The position numbers were made by a program, and so were the translations under genes. Shown one piece after another: positions 50,281 through 60,464 of a stretch of 64,000 nt of DNA. The notes beneath the pieces are model-generated. The model was not told the origin of the DNA. It saw only the letters and a program-made list of their open reading frames with translations, and searched no databases. The DNA comes from Aphrophora alni. Its lineage: Eukaryota > Arthropoda > Insecta > Hemiptera > Aphrophoridae. The stretch spans positions 103,683,340 to 103,747,339 of the forward strand of contig OY740772.1 in assembly GCA_963513935.1 (NCBI GenBank), given 5' to 3'. The first letter of the stretch is position 1, and each line of letters begins with the position of its first letter.

Positions 50281-50644
50281 CGATGACACACCTGAAGTGA
50301 AGAACTATGGTGGATGGTCAGGAGAAATCTGAAGGAGACCTCCAATTAGCTCCAAGTATTCATTCCTGGTAACGTAACCCCTACCCTAAACTGTCACATT
50401 GGCCCTTGTGCGCTTTATTCGCTGTGCGCTTTTTCCCCCCCGCATAACCGTCCCGTCCAGCTGTTTATGCCCAACACACTACGAAGCTTTACAATTACGA
50501 CATAACTTTTCTACCATCAGCTTGCAAAGAACACACTACACGTTGCGCTATTAGTGCGTAAGAAGATTAGAGTTTCAAGCTGCCGCTTGGTTGAGATCTG
50601 GAATGCAATCAAAGGCGACACAAACCGGCAATGTGACTATTTAG

Positions 50645-50815
50645 TATCATAAAATAGTAAGAAAAGAACATAAAAACTGCTATCATTCAAATACTCTAAA
50701 TAGACTTAAGGTTGAAAGAGAACAAGAATTACAAAAGAGAATCCAGATAGGAAATAGCAAAGAAAGGAATTTAACTCAAGAATGTATGAAAAGGTGTAAA
50801 TCCAGTGAGTTTGAG
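50645..50815 (-). repeat. Copy of dispersed family B, minus orientation
   Basis: AGAAAAGAACATAAAAACTG, CAAATACTCTAAATAGAC, AGAGAACAAGAATT and TAGGAAATAGCAAAGAAAGG are complements of the family B landmarks, in reversed order. Confidence 0.6.
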
Positions 50816-51300
50816 TTTAATTAAAATTTGAACGAAATCTGTAGAGCCGATTTTGAGTTATTACATATTTTACAACATGGCCGGTTTTTTGGTTTATACA
50901 GTTAACTCACAAAGCGGGATATTGGGATAAGTGCGTTCAGAAAGATTTTTTTAGTTACTTAGGAGATACATTTTAGCAAAAGTTGTTGTAGCTGATGTTG
51001 TGAAAATCGGAATTATGTATATTGTTTTATTAGTTGTATCCCGTAATTTCGAGTTACTGATAAAGTTAAAAAACTGTCTCGAGATATAGTCAAAATATAC
51101 CCAAAATTGGTTGCTCGTTTTGATTGTAAAGCATCACACAGACGTCAGCAAGATTGACAAATAACAGACGGACATAATTTACAAAACTACTCTTTTAAAC
51201 CCGGAAGACATTAAACATGATATTCCGTGAAAAATTCGACACCGATTTTTGACTGATCACATAACTTTGTCTATAACGAGTTTTCATTTTATTGTCTTTT
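50815..51300 (+). repeat. Copy of dispersed family A (5' half)
   Basis: TTGAACGAAATCTGTAGAGC, GATATAGTCAAAATATACCC, GACAAATAACAGACGGACAT and GATTTTTGACTGATCACATA AC follow family A order, then it stops. Confidence 0.6.
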
Positions 51301-51304
51301 CACA

Positions 51305-52120
51305 TAGAGTTTTTGGATAAAATAATTTTGTTTTCTAGTAATAAAAATAATAAAACACACTCAACAATATAAAAAGCCCATAAAACAACTGTTTACAATT
51401 TCACTTCGGCCGATAAATTAATTCAAAACCAGTCTCTACTTCGGAAAATATTAAAGTGGTTTCGTTTTTCAATTAAAATAATTAACCTTTTGATTAATTC
51501 ATGATTCAATTAGTATCATAATTCCACGGTTAATAAAAGATACAAACAATGAAGTTTTGTTTGAAACGAGTTACATTTGTTTAAATAAAAGAATATCTAA
51601 CGAGGCAAATGTATTTTATTATTCACACATCAAAGGGATTTTGATAATTAAAAGTTGTTCAACGGCCAAATAGAAGCCATTTTTCTTTATCACGATATCA
51701 GAATTAGAATTTGTAATATCCTCTTGTCACAAAATCAAAGAGTACAATAATTCTTTTGCTCGACAAACCCATTGAAGTCATGCAAATATTCTTTCTTTAT
51801 TTTGATCTTGCAAGACTTTGTGAGTTACATTAAATGCGTCTGAAGTCCATGTATTTGTCTCAGACAGTTCAATTATAAAACAGTTTTAGCATTTATTCAT
51901 TGTTAATATAATTCCAACGTATAAATGATTAAAGCAACAAAAAGTCATGAATCAAACTTTAATCTACAATTAAATAATTAATTGGCTGATATTAGGATTT
52001 TAAATTAATGAGAGTTTAATGTTCATTAGCAGTTAATGAATGTTCTAGAAACTGAAATTGATGACTTATTGAAAGATTAATTTTAATGATGGATTAAATA
52101 ACTTAATGATTGTTCCATAA
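51305..52120. other. AT-rich DNA, nothing recognised
   Basis: No supported feature. Confidence 0.4.
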
Positions 52121-52129
52121 ACCGGCTGT

Positions 52130-52258
52130 CAGAGGCTTACTTTAGTGAGTACGGGTTTGGCAATCGCTAGAGATCCTGGCATTTTTTATGTAGTCTTGGT
52201 TTAGATACACATCATTCATCAAACTGTTGTTCTCTTCCGACCCTGACGCTATTTTGCG
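52130..52258 (+). repeat. Family B fragment at the Harbinger insertion site
   Basis: AGTGAGTACGGGTTTGGCAA, TATGTAGTCTTGGTTTAGAT and CCCTGACGCTATT match family B up to the point where AGAGTATTT should follow; the Harbinger terminal repeat begins there. Confidence 0.6.
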
Positions 52259-52413
52259 AAGGGGCTTATAGACGAGGAGAGTATTCGCTTCTAATGATAG
52301 ACGCGAGTATTCGCCGCTAGTAGCCATACACACAAAGCTAGTATTCGCCGCTACATTTAGCAGCTACTAGCCTGGCGTTTTTGTGTAGAAGTTTATTCAA
52401 CTGCACCAGTAAA

Positions 52414-52862
52414 ATGTCGGAAGATGAGTTTGACAAAGCTTTCGATGAAGCTATAAATGAGGTGGCATTGTGTTTAAGTGAGGAGTTGCAGGAAGTGTTA
52501 AATAGAAGTAGAGTTTGGGTAAAGGGTTGGGTTGGGAAAAGGGATACATTGGGAGCCTCATAAACTCTCTTTCGTGAGTTGGCAGCTGAAGATCCTCTCG
52601 AATACAAAAAGCACATGAGAATGAGTATAGACAAGTTTAATGAATTGCTCAGTATGGTGGAACCACACATCTCGAAATTGGATACCCCGATGAGAAATGC
52701 TATTCCAGCCAGAGTGAAACTTGAAGTTACTCTTAGATTTCTTGCTAGTGGTGACAGTTATCAGTCTTGGCGTTATTATTTCGTATACCACCAAGCACTA
52801 TATCTTCTTTCCTTCCAGAAGTCTGACAAGCCATTATTTCTGTCCCTGGTGATTATATTAAG
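52414..52862 (+). pseudogene. Harbinger transposase exon 1, broken
   Basis: Starts at ATG 52,414 (MSEDEFDKAFDEAINEVALC) and runs in frame to an in-frame TAA at 52,561 in place of one codon. The same frame then continues TLFRELAAEDPLEYKKHMRM and LRFLASGDSYQSW, the standard N-terminal part of HARBI1-like transposases. A one-base slip near 52,771 shifts the homologous reading to LFRIPPSTISSFLPEV, followed by a TGA stop, QAIISVPGDYIK and a GTAAGT donor at 52,863. Two stops and a frameshift make this exon non-functional as it stands, unlike exon 2. Confidence 0.85.
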
Positions 52863-53804
52863 GTAAGTGATAGTTTGAATATTTTTAATGTTATTATGTT
52901 TTTTGTCCGAGCATTTCTTTTAAAGTACACTGCCGCGATGTTTTACACTGCCGTTTACCGAGGTTTCCTTTTTAGAAAGGGTCCGTTTTAGGCAGGTATG
53001 GTTAGGTTTGGTTTATAATATTCTGTATATACCTATATGATCTATTTTTGTACTTATAGTTAAAAGTAAAACAAAAATTGGTATAAAGTAAAACACATAG
53101 TATTTTATATATGCATGTATTGTGTAGTCAATTATACATTTACAAAAACCAATGGTTTTTCAATTACAAATTAAAGTAATTTGTAAATGATGGAATGCTA
53201 TTATCCAAACTGTTTGTTTCTTCATCAAACGATTCTCCATGTACAGATCCCACAATAGATGACTCTGACAAGTACGTGCATGAAGAAGACGGTGTTGCTG
53301 TTAAGTTATTCAACCGCTCTTGAGTTATTAGGGATTGAATCTTATCTTGTAGGATTACAAAACTACGAATGGGTAGACTCCTTAATTGTCTAGCTACGTG
53401 AGTAGCAAATGCGTCATACTCATCTGGTTCACGGGTGACTGGCGGCTTGGGACGAGTTTCACTTATTTTTTGGAGTTTAGATATGGCATCCTGGACTTTT
53501 GCGAATTTCCCATAGCGTCGCTTTTTGTTGTTTGATGTGGATGGCTGGACATCAAGAATCGGAGTTTCTTCTTGAATCTTTCCAGTTGCTCCTGGAGATT
53601 GAGCTACTTCTGAATTAAAGTTTTGATCACTGGTAACAGACACAGTTTTGACGTTTTCTTCAGGTGCTCCACATACATTATTGAAGATATTCTGAAACAG
53701 AAACCAATATTATCAGTTTTATTCTATGATTAGCTGAATTACAATGTGCTGTTCCTGTAAATAGAATATCAATGCAACTTTGTAATTGTTACATTTCTTT
53801 TCAG
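52863..53804 (+). other. Intron of the Harbinger transposase
   Basis: GTAAGT donor and TTTCTTTTCAG acceptor. The last exon of the antisense partner gene lies entirely within it. Confidence 0.75.
53164..53691 (-). CDS. Harbinger partner gene, last exon (BESS-like C-terminus)
   Basis: The minus-strand acceptor TGTTTCAG precedes an open frame NIFNNVCGAPEENVKTVSVT running to a stop at 53,164. It contains an SKLQKI stretch, then PDEYDAFATHVARQLRSLPI and QDKIQSLITQERL. The D-E-Y/F-D-A-F ... L-R-x-L ... I-x-x-L-I arrangement is the BESS-like end of MADF proteins encoded by insect Harbinger elements. These proteins bind DNA and help bring the transposase to the nucleus and to the element ends. The tail is Ser/Asn-rich and disordered. 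Frame intact here. Confidence 0.75.
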   Translation of the reverse strand, partial: NIFNNVCGAPEENVKTVSVTSDQNFNSEVAQSPGATGKIQEETPILDVQPSTSNNKKRRYGKFAKVQDAISKLQKISETRPKPPVTREPDEYDAFATHVARQLRSLPIRSFVILQDKIQSLITQERLNNLTATPSSSCTYLSESSIVGSVHGESFDEETNSLDNSIPSFTNYFNL

Positions 53805-54593
53805 GTTTCCAAAAGAAAAGAAGAGTGGTCTAATATCCAAAAAAGTTTTTCTGTAAAATGGAATTTTCCCATGTGCTGTGGTGCTTTGGACGGCAAGCAT
53901 ATATTAATAAAACGCCCACCTGACAGCTGCTCAGAGTTTTACAACTACAAGGGAGGGTACAGTGTTATTTTACTTGCTCTAGTAGATGCTGATTGCAAGT
54001 TTTTATTCATTGACGTTGGTACTAATGGGAGAGCTAATGACAGCACAGTATTTAGAGTGTCTACATTGAAGGTTGCTATGGAAAAAAATCTTTTGAACTG
54101 GCCGGAGGAATCTCTTATTATCAGTGATGACGCATTTCCACTCAGAACTGATATCTTGAAACCTTTTACTAGAAGGAACTTGACCTTGACTGAACGAATT
54201 TTTAACTATCGCTTATCTAGGGCTCGTAGAGTCGTTGAAAATGCATTTGGGATTCTTGCAACTAGATTTAGGATTTTTAACAAACCCATAGAAGTTTATT
54301 TAGCCAAAGTTGACTTAATAATCCAATGTGCATGCAGTCTTCACAACTGGCTCAGAGTAACATCCCCCTCTACATACTTTGAGAAAGGGTGCATAGACTA
54401 TGAAAACCAAGATACTGGTATAGTTGAACCAGGTTCTTGGAGGTCTGCTGGTATAAACCTACCATCACTAAGAAATGCAAATCTGTCGAAAAACTATTCA
54501 AAACGTGCATCTTTGAAACGCGAGGCTCTTGCCTCCTTCTTCGAGGGACATGGAAGTGTGCCTTGGCAGTTGAAAGCAGTTGGAGCTGAATAA
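53805..54593 (+). CDS. Harbinger transposase exon 2 (DDE_Tnp_4 catalytic domain), intact frame
   Basis: The acceptor TTTTCAG ends at 53,804, and the frame after it (VSKRKEEWSNIQKSF) joins exon 1 in phase 0 across a 942-bp intron. The frame is open to TAA. Counting from the ATG at 53,772, the catalytic acids lie in CCGALDGKH (D40), GTNGRANDSTVF (D90; the D-x-A-F at 119-120 also belongs to the conserved block), and RVVENAFGILATRF (E156). All three metal-binding positions of the family are present. The protein would act in the nucleus, cutting at the element's ends. It cannot be made full-length here because exon 1 is broken. The MADF-type partner gene is antisense and overlaps the intron. Confidence 0.93.
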   Translation, partial: VSKRKEEWSNIQKSFSVKWNFPMCCGALDGKHILIKRPPDSCSEFYNYKGGYSVILLALVDADCKFLFIDVGTNGRANDSTVFRVSTLKVAMEKNLLNWPEESLIISDDAFPLRTDILKPFTRRNLTLTERIFNYRLSRARRVVENAFGILATRFRIFNKPIEVYLAKVDLIIQCACSLHNWLRVTSPSTYFEKGCIDYENQDTGIVEPGSWRSAGINLPSLRNANLSKNYSKRASLKREALASFFEGHGSVPWQLKAVGAE

Positions 54594-54849
54594 TTCACAG
54601 CACATTATAAATGCACAGTAAAAGAAACAAATGTAACCCTACACAAATTTCATGGATAAAAGTAGTTTTATAAGAATAACCTTTGCTTTATTTTATCCAA
54701 ACATAGACCCTTGAAAAATTACATGTATCTTTAGGGTAATTTGTATTGTGTATTAATACAAATAAAAAATAGTTCCAATCAAGTTTTCACTTACCAAGTT
54801 AGAAGTAGACGGTCTTGTGATTGTGGCATCTCTCAAAAATCCATCTGCG

Positions 54850-55041
54850 CTATTAAATTAAACCATGCTCAATCAGTTCCACAAACAGTTTGTTCATAGC
54901 CATTTCTCTCTTATTTTTGTTCACGTATTCAGGATGCTTAGTGTTCCACAACAATTCAAAATGATGAAATACACCCAAAAACCTAGTAATGTCATCACTA
55001 GACCACTTAGGAGATGGTTTTTTATCATTAGAAACTTCCAT
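54850..55041 (-). CDS. Harbinger partner gene, first exon (MADF domain)
   Basis: From ATG at 55,041 the minus strand reads MEVSNDKKPSPKWSSDDITR, FLGVFHHFELLWNTKHPEYV and NKNKREMAMNKLFVELIEHG, the first two helices of a MADF/Myb-SANT-like domain (L-x-x-x-x-x-x-x-x-L-W-x-x-x-H-x-x-Y). The frame stops just after LIEHGLI. A second piece with a GTAAGT donor (near 54,797, following DGFLRDATITRPSTSNL) would continue it only with a frame break or a tiny intron, so the middle of the gene is probably damaged. It is transcribed toward, and antisense to, the transposase. Confidence 0.65.
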
Positions 55042-55371
55042 AATTGGCCCTAGTTAGTATTCACACAACTCTCAAACTTGGACTATCACAAATCAAATAA
55101 CACAGCAGACTGCTCGCTACATACTGGCGAGAGAGGGTGAGTGCCTGTCTAGACAGGGAGAGTACTAACGGCGAATGGGTCACGTGGTCTGTACTCGCAC
55201 GGTAGTGGCGACTAAAATTGAACACGTTTAACTTTATTCGCCGCGAGTGACTATTCGCCACCCCAAAGGCAAGTAGCTGTTTAGACAGGGATAGTAGAAG
55301 GCGAGTTACTAGCGGCGAATACTCGCGTCTATCATTAGTAGCGAATACTCTCCTCGTCTATAAGCCCCTTA

Positions 55372-55640
55372 TTATACTCTGTCAAGTTCAGGTTGGCGGT
55401 TGCACCCGGGACTACCTGAGGCCACCCTTATAATCCCTCGCCGCGTCAGTCTGAGCTGTCCGCTGCCTAAGCTATGAGTCACCTACTGTCTGTGTTTATA
55501 CAAAGGTACACTTTCTTAACAGAATATTAATTTAACATGTTTAAAAGTATATTTGAAATCTAATAAAAAAGTTATGAAATATGATACCAAACTCGACCTA
55601 GGTATTAGAACATTTAATACGAACTTTATTAAGAATGTAT
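55372..55640. other. Short GC-richer flank right of Harbinger
   Basis: Contains CACCCGGGACTACCTGAGGC near 55,405 and GTCAGTCTGAGCTGTCCGCT. No gene; possibly part of another element. Confidence 0.3.
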
Positions 55641-55649
55641 GAACTTTAT

Positions 55650-55750
55650 TTTTATAAAGTATTTGAGGTCTAGGTGGTTATTATTATATGTTCTTTTCAT
55701 CCTCGTTTTAAAAGGGTTTGATGACCGAGATATGTTATACCTCTCAACAA
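55650..55750 (+). repeat. Family B 3' fragment
   Basis: AAAGTATTTGAGGTCTAG, ATATGTTCTTTTC and GATGACCGAGATATG match the 3' half of family B. It might be the far half of the copy interrupted at 52,258, but 280 bp of other sequence lies between. Confidence 0.45.
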
Positions 55751-55759
55751 CAAGGAAAA

Positions 55760-56580
55760 CATTCTGTACCAAAATTCGCGGTCATGTCGTGGAACCGTGT
55801 AGTTTACAGGTTTTAGTGGCTGACGTTTAACAAACCTTGCCACCTATATCGTTGGAAAAAACCTCTAGTTCTATTTTCAATGAACCTTATTTCTAAACTA
55901 AAGAGGTTGCAAAACAAACACAAATATACAAAAAGAAGAAATGACAAAGAGTTGAGTTAAAACACAACTTCTCTTCGCTTCATTCTCACTAAGCTCCTCA
56001 CAAATTTCTACGAAAATACTATGATCCAATGACGAGAGGTGAATTAGATATTATTAAATGTCTCAATCTGGGAAGCAAGGGAGCACAATTCCACCCTTAC
56101 CAAGATAAATCCCTTATTAAAATTGCACGGCAAGAAGAACTAAAGCAAGCTTGAGTTTTGTATTCTAATACGGAATGTAGCTTTAACAGGTTGTAAAATA
56201 CTACATCTGACGTGAAATATTACACGCTGTTTTGCTTGGAATGATAATTTCATTATTAAAAAGTCATTTAAATGTTTTTTAGATGGTTAGTAGTGTTCGA
56301 ACACTGATATAATAAGAATGAGTTCACCATTGATTTTTTTAAAAATATTTACGATAAGTAATTAATAATACATTTTCACTAAAATACACTTGTGAATTGT
56401 CACATATAATAGTTATATTCTATAGAAACAAACCTATTAACGCTTCTTATAAAGATTTACAATATGACAAATTTTGAGTTAAAATATTTGAAATATAACC
56501 TAAATAACGTATTGTTCAAAAAATGTGTAAGGTCCTGTAGGTTAATACAGGTTAAACCATAACAAAGTCAAAATAAATTT
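55760..56580. other. AT-rich DNA, nothing recognised
   Basis: No supported feature. Confidence 0.4.
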
Positions 56581-56589
56581 GAAATATAT

Positions 56590-57225
56590 TGTCTTTAGGT
56601 GGTAAGCAAATTGTACAATCACGTGCAACATTTCTAGGAATTGTAATAGATAAGATCTCTCTTGGAGCACATGCATACAAAAATTAACAAATCTACTTTA
56701 CTCCCTTTATTATCAAATGCATATGCTTAGAGATACCAGTCTTGAAGTACAGAAACTTGTTTATTATGCTTTGTTTTTCTCTAATATTCAATACGATACA
56801 GGTTTGGGGAATGACATTAGACATTGCAGATATTTTTAAGGTACAAAAAAGATATATTCGGCTTATGACCTTTATTAAGTTCAAAAGTTTTTGTAAGAAT
56901 TTATTCGTCGATTTAAAATTGATGACTGTCCCAAGCCTTTTCATATGTATGTTGCTAGTAAAAAACCAAATGAAATATCTTCTTGAAAAGCAAAGCTTCC
57001 ATTCATATTCAACCCGAAGTAGTTATTTAAACTACCCAAAACATCGGCTTTCTCTCTATCTTTAAAAAAAAAAAACACCTTGTTACGGTAAAATTGTTTA
57101 ATAAACTGCCTATAATAGATTGAAAATTCAAATGAAAAAGAATTAAAAACCTATTAAAATGACTTTAACACAAAGAGCGTTTTACTCGGTTCAAGAATAT
57201 CTGGTTGATAATTTCTAACTTCTAG
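56590..57225 (+). pseudogene. LINE reverse transcriptase, thumb and C-terminal region, decayed
   Basis: Starts with ATFLGIVIDKISLGAHAYKN, the conserved FLGI.iD..L.W..HI block after the catalytic core. After frame breaks it continues IFNTIQVWGMTLDIADIFKV, QKRYIRLMTFIKF, LMTVPSLFICMLL, and HSYSTRSSYLNYPKHRLSLY. The final block is LFNKLPIID then AFYSVQEYLVDN. The order YG..WG...., lQKr.iR.i, k.l.v.slyi, H.Y.TR, LFN.LP and aFYS..Eyl matches the C-terminus of many insect LINE ORF2 proteins. Several stops and frame slips, one at a 10-A run (57,065), show it is dead. No catalytic YxDD is present in the fragment. Confidence 0.82.
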
Positions 57226-57229
57226 GAGT

Positions 57230-57950
57230 TTTTTCTTCATTTTTGTTGATAAATAGGATCTTGAAGAAAAAAAGAAATTGAAATTGTTTTTCCATACTGA
57301 CATGTTTGTTCTAGATTAGAATAGATATTGAAATATTGCATTTTATTTCGCTTGTAAGTTTGTGATTAGTGTAATAAGTAATTAAAATGATTTGTAAATG
57401 TTGTAATTAATTATGTAATTTGGATTGATAACCTGTTTTTTACCAGAACCATCTAGTTTTGCAAAAATGTTATGGGAAATAAATTATATCTATAATTATA
57501 TGTTAACCAATATGTAGTTCTTTAAACAACTTTTTTTATAGACATTGTTTTTGTCATGCATGTGCAATCTATCTTATTTTATAGTAAAATAAAAAATTAT
57601 TAGTGAGTGATACATAAATGGTCTTGCGTTTTTATTCTAAGACTATAAAAACGTTAAATTTTACTGACGGCTTTTATTGCGTTTTATAGCGGTGAAGTTA
57701 AAGTCATTTATTACAAAAACTTAATACTTTGGGAATACTAACCTAGCAACTTGGGGCGACGGAATAGAGACGTAAATAAAAAGAAATTTCAATATCAACT
57801 GTCGGAAAGCACGTTTATATGAACAGCTTATATTATAACAAAAATAACAATATTCTGACTGTGTTTTAATAAATAGTGTACAAATATTACATTAACTTTC
57901 TCATAACAACACATTGATGGGTCCACCATGGTTCTTACTCAACCCATACA
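57230..57950. other. Probable LINE 3' UTR then AT-rich DNA
   Basis: The stretch to about 57,500 lacks ORFs and ends GAAATAAATTATATCTATAA TTAT, a possible LINE tail. Beyond it nothing is recognised. Confidence 0.4.
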
Positions 57951-57953
57951 ATA

Positions 57954-58815
57954 TACCGCGTGTTAAATAAGTCCCGGGACGGCTTAATATTTTTTTAACC
58001 ATTACAGATATAGCTACAAAGCTTTGCATATTGTTAATGGACACCAAAACCTATTTTAATACGTATTCAGTGGACCGCTACCTTTCGAGCGGGACGGCCC
58101 ACAAGGAGTAAGTAGGAAATCCTAAATGAGAGCATAGGTCGAGTTGTACATTGAATTAAATGTCTTTATGAGTAGAACACAATGCTGAAAGCCCGACCTC
58201 AAAAGGTTTATCCTCTAGCTAAAATAGTTCATATTAGCTACAACTTCAGGTATGTTGAAAACAGCTTAATCATGTTTACTAGGTAGAGGTTATGAAATGA
58301 AAAGTTTGGAAACCAATATATGGCTTAAAAATATATTTTTAGACTGCAAATTGGCTCTTTATCTCCAATGGGGGGGGGATTCAAAAGGAAATCTTAAATG
58401 TAAGCCTCGGTTGATACTACCTAAAGCAGTATGTTTACTGCGAACGGGAATACCCACTATCAGTCACACACAACTTTCTCTTTTAGGCCTATCATGGTTA
58501 ATCCATTTACCTTGTTTGATTTAATATGAACTTTAAACCCAGGTTATTTTAGCTAAGTTGAACCTTTAGAGGTCAGGTTTGCGCCATTGTGTACTACTCT
58601 TAAAGGCCTTTAATTCGATGTACAACTCTACCTATGCTCTTATTTAATATTTCCTATTTACTCCTTGTCGGCCGTCCCTCTGGAAAGGTAGCGTTCCACT
58701 GAATACGTACTAAAATAGGTTTTGGTGTCCATTAACAATGTGCAAAGCTTTGTAGCTCTATATGTAATGGTTTAAAAAATATTAAGCCGTCCCGGGACTT
58801 ATTTAACACACGGTA
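57954..58815. mobile_element. Family D foldback element, second copy
   Basis: Ends TACCGCGTGTTAAATAAGTC and GACTTATTTAACACACGGTA. The arms pair through CCCGGGACGGCTTAATATTT, AAGCTTTGCATATTGTTAAT and GGGACGGCCCACAAGGAGTA. It shares ACGGCCCACAAGGAGT and AATGAGAGCATAGGT with the copy at 44,161. The centre near 58,290-58,520 is non-coding. Confidence 0.85.
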
Positions 58816-58819
58816 CACA

Positions 58820-59540
58820 ATGCAATACTAGCATCCTTTGAATGTAATGCCTAAAAATTGGTTTCTTGGTTCTCGTATGAAATTTTAAATTGTATTGGTA
58901 GCTAAAGGGGTCTTAATAGGCTAAGTTTGTTTAAAATAATTATTGGACAGGTTTTCGCATTACTTTCTTTACGTTGGCTAAGCTTAACGGGTCTTGTAGT
59001 TGTGTATATCATAAAGAGTCTCAGTGTCTCGCCCATATCGGACCTCGAAAGACTCCACTCTGTGGCCTCATGTCGTTAAACGGCTCTATAGGAACTAGTA
59101 ACTATAGAAATATCACATTTACTTTGGAAGGTTCGAAATTAAGTTTGTATATTATAAGTTGAATATGACATAAGTTATGAATAAAAACGGTTTAAAATTA
59201 TCACCATTTTGAAATTTTCAATTAAACTTTTTTGTATTTTAATAGAGTTATATAATAATATGAGAACACTATAGTTACATGTTCATCTTATTTGTTGCTG
59301 GCGCTATCGTGCTTATCAACAGACGTCAACGACGACGGAAGGACAGCAGCTCGCGAATCATTTTTGATATACTTTGTGGGAATTTGAGGTAATATCGTCA
59401 AATATTATAACTTTTATTGTCACTAAATTGTAGTTTAAAGTCTCTATTTTAAGCGTCGTTAAAAACGATTTCCTAGATAAAAATATACGACCAATATGAA
59501 GATCTTCACGTCCGCAATTTCTTGTTTTCATTTCTTAGCT
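58820..59540. other. Mostly AT-rich DNA
   Basis: CTGGCGCTATCGTGCTTATC near 59,299 followed by CGTCAACGACGACGGAAGGA is GC-richer than its flanks; no ORF supports an exon. Confidence 0.3.
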
Positions 59541-59544
59541 AACT

Positions 59545-59700
59545 CAAAATTTGAGGGGTTTTCTATAAGGAGGGACGACGACGACGACAGATATAACAAT
59601 TTTTCTCAATTCAACTTCTAAGAAACCAAACAAAACGTATTGGTCGCCACCTTTTCTATAATGTCTGTACAATACAACCTCTCTCTGGTATTTACTATAC
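59545..59700 (+). repeat. Family A fragment
   Basis: CTCAAAATTTGAGGGGTTTT, GAAACCAAACAAAACGTATT and GGTCGCCACCTTTTC follow the family A order. A short GAC repeat lies at 59,574-59,587. Confidence 0.5.
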
Positions 59701-59789
59701 TTTATGATATTACTTTATTGTTTGATTATACTAGAATAGGAATATTACTACTCAGATATTGTGATAAAAGTAACTGTTTTTAAGTGTTC

Positions 59790-59985
59790 TGGTAGCTCAG
59801 TGGTTGAAGTTGTCACTTCTCTGATCAAAAGTGACACCTGAGATCGTGGGTTCGAATCTCGCACAGGGCACAAGGTTTAATCTGTGCAGCTTGGTTGTTT
59901 CCAACCTGTGGTATGGTGGGGGGGGGGGCGTGGAAGCTTGAGTGGAAGTTGACAGGGTTGGTTAGTTTCTAACTGAATAGATAAT
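59790..59985 (+). repeat. tRNA-derived SINE
   Basis: GTTCTGGTAGCTCAGTGGTT (A box) is followed 45 bases later by GTGGGTTCGAATCTCGC (B box with T-stem pairing G-C, T-G, G-C, G-T, G-C). An acceptor-like pairing GTTCTG/CAGGGC can be drawn with wobble pairs. The anticodon arm is wrong: GTCACTT/AAGTGAC makes seven pairs round a 10-base loop, and the D stem is degenerate. The tRNA-like head is followed by an unrelated body with a G run at 59,918. It is therefore a SINE head and not a working tRNA. Confidence 0.7.
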
Positions 59986-59989
59986 ATAC

Positions 59990-60460
59990 ATTTTGCAAAT
60001 TTTATTTTAGTAGATCTATCAACTAAAAAAACAACTTTAGAATCGATATCACAATATTTAATAATTGTTATTATTAATAATTTTGCAAAATTAAATATCC
60101 AAACTATATTTAATTTTAATTAGAAGTAAATAAAGATTTTTTTTTTTGAGAAAATGAAACAAAAGAAATTTTTCACTCTTTCTGCTATGTAGTAAAATGT
60201 TTTACTTATATATTATACGCTTTTGTAATAAAATAATGTTTATAAAATGTAAATGTTCAATAAGGAAATTAGTAAGTATTTGTTACAAATATATTCAGCT
60301 TTTATTGCCGGCGATTTTTTATGTCAATCAGTCCTGAACATTATTATTTTGGATTACAGTGAATTTTTTCTTCGTTTCTTCTCAAAATCTTGCGGAAGGA
60401 CAACGTGTGTGCTATAACAATTTTTCTTGAAATTTGGTTCAATTCCAGCTTCCAAGTGTC
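59990..60460. other. AT-rich DNA, nothing recognised
   Basis: No supported feature. Confidence 0.4.
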
Positions 60461-60464
60461 CTTG

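Larger units (their letters stand above)
49479..50449 (-). mobile_element. Small MULE (Mutator-like) element, 971 bp
   Basis: GTCCCGTC occurs directly before (49,471-49,478) and after (50,450-50,457), an 8-bp target duplication. The left end reads GGTGTCGCGAAAAAAGCGCA and the right end, on the opposite strand, GGTTATGCGGGGGGGAAAAA GCGCAC. Inside both, GCGAAAAAAGCGCAC-like 16-bp units are repeated (three on the left, two on the right). The centre carries a MULE transposase fragment on the minus strand. MULEs usually make 8-11 bp duplications, so ends, target and protein agree. It is an internally deleted, non-autonomous copy. Confidence 0.88.
52261..55368. mobile_element. PIF/Harbinger DNA transposon, 3.1 kb, with 62-bp terminal repeats
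   Basis: The left end (52,261-52,322) begins GGGGCTTATAGACGAGGAGA, and the right end (55,307-55,368) is its reverse complement with one mismatch in 62 bp. Two more A/T bases pair outside. Inside the ends, AGTATTCGCC and GCGAATA motifs are repeated. It holds the two genes typical of the superfamily: a DDE transposase on the + strand and a DNA-binding partner protein, here a MADF/BESS-type gene on the minus strand. The usual 3-bp target duplication (TWA) is not evident: flanks are GAA and TTA. High repeat identity implies fairly recent insertion despite the broken transposase. Confidence 0.92.

Noticed and set aside
59790..59880. A functional tRNA gene
   Set aside because: The T-arm and boxes fit, but the anticodon loop is ten bases and the D stem does not pair; an unrelated body follows, so it is a SINE.
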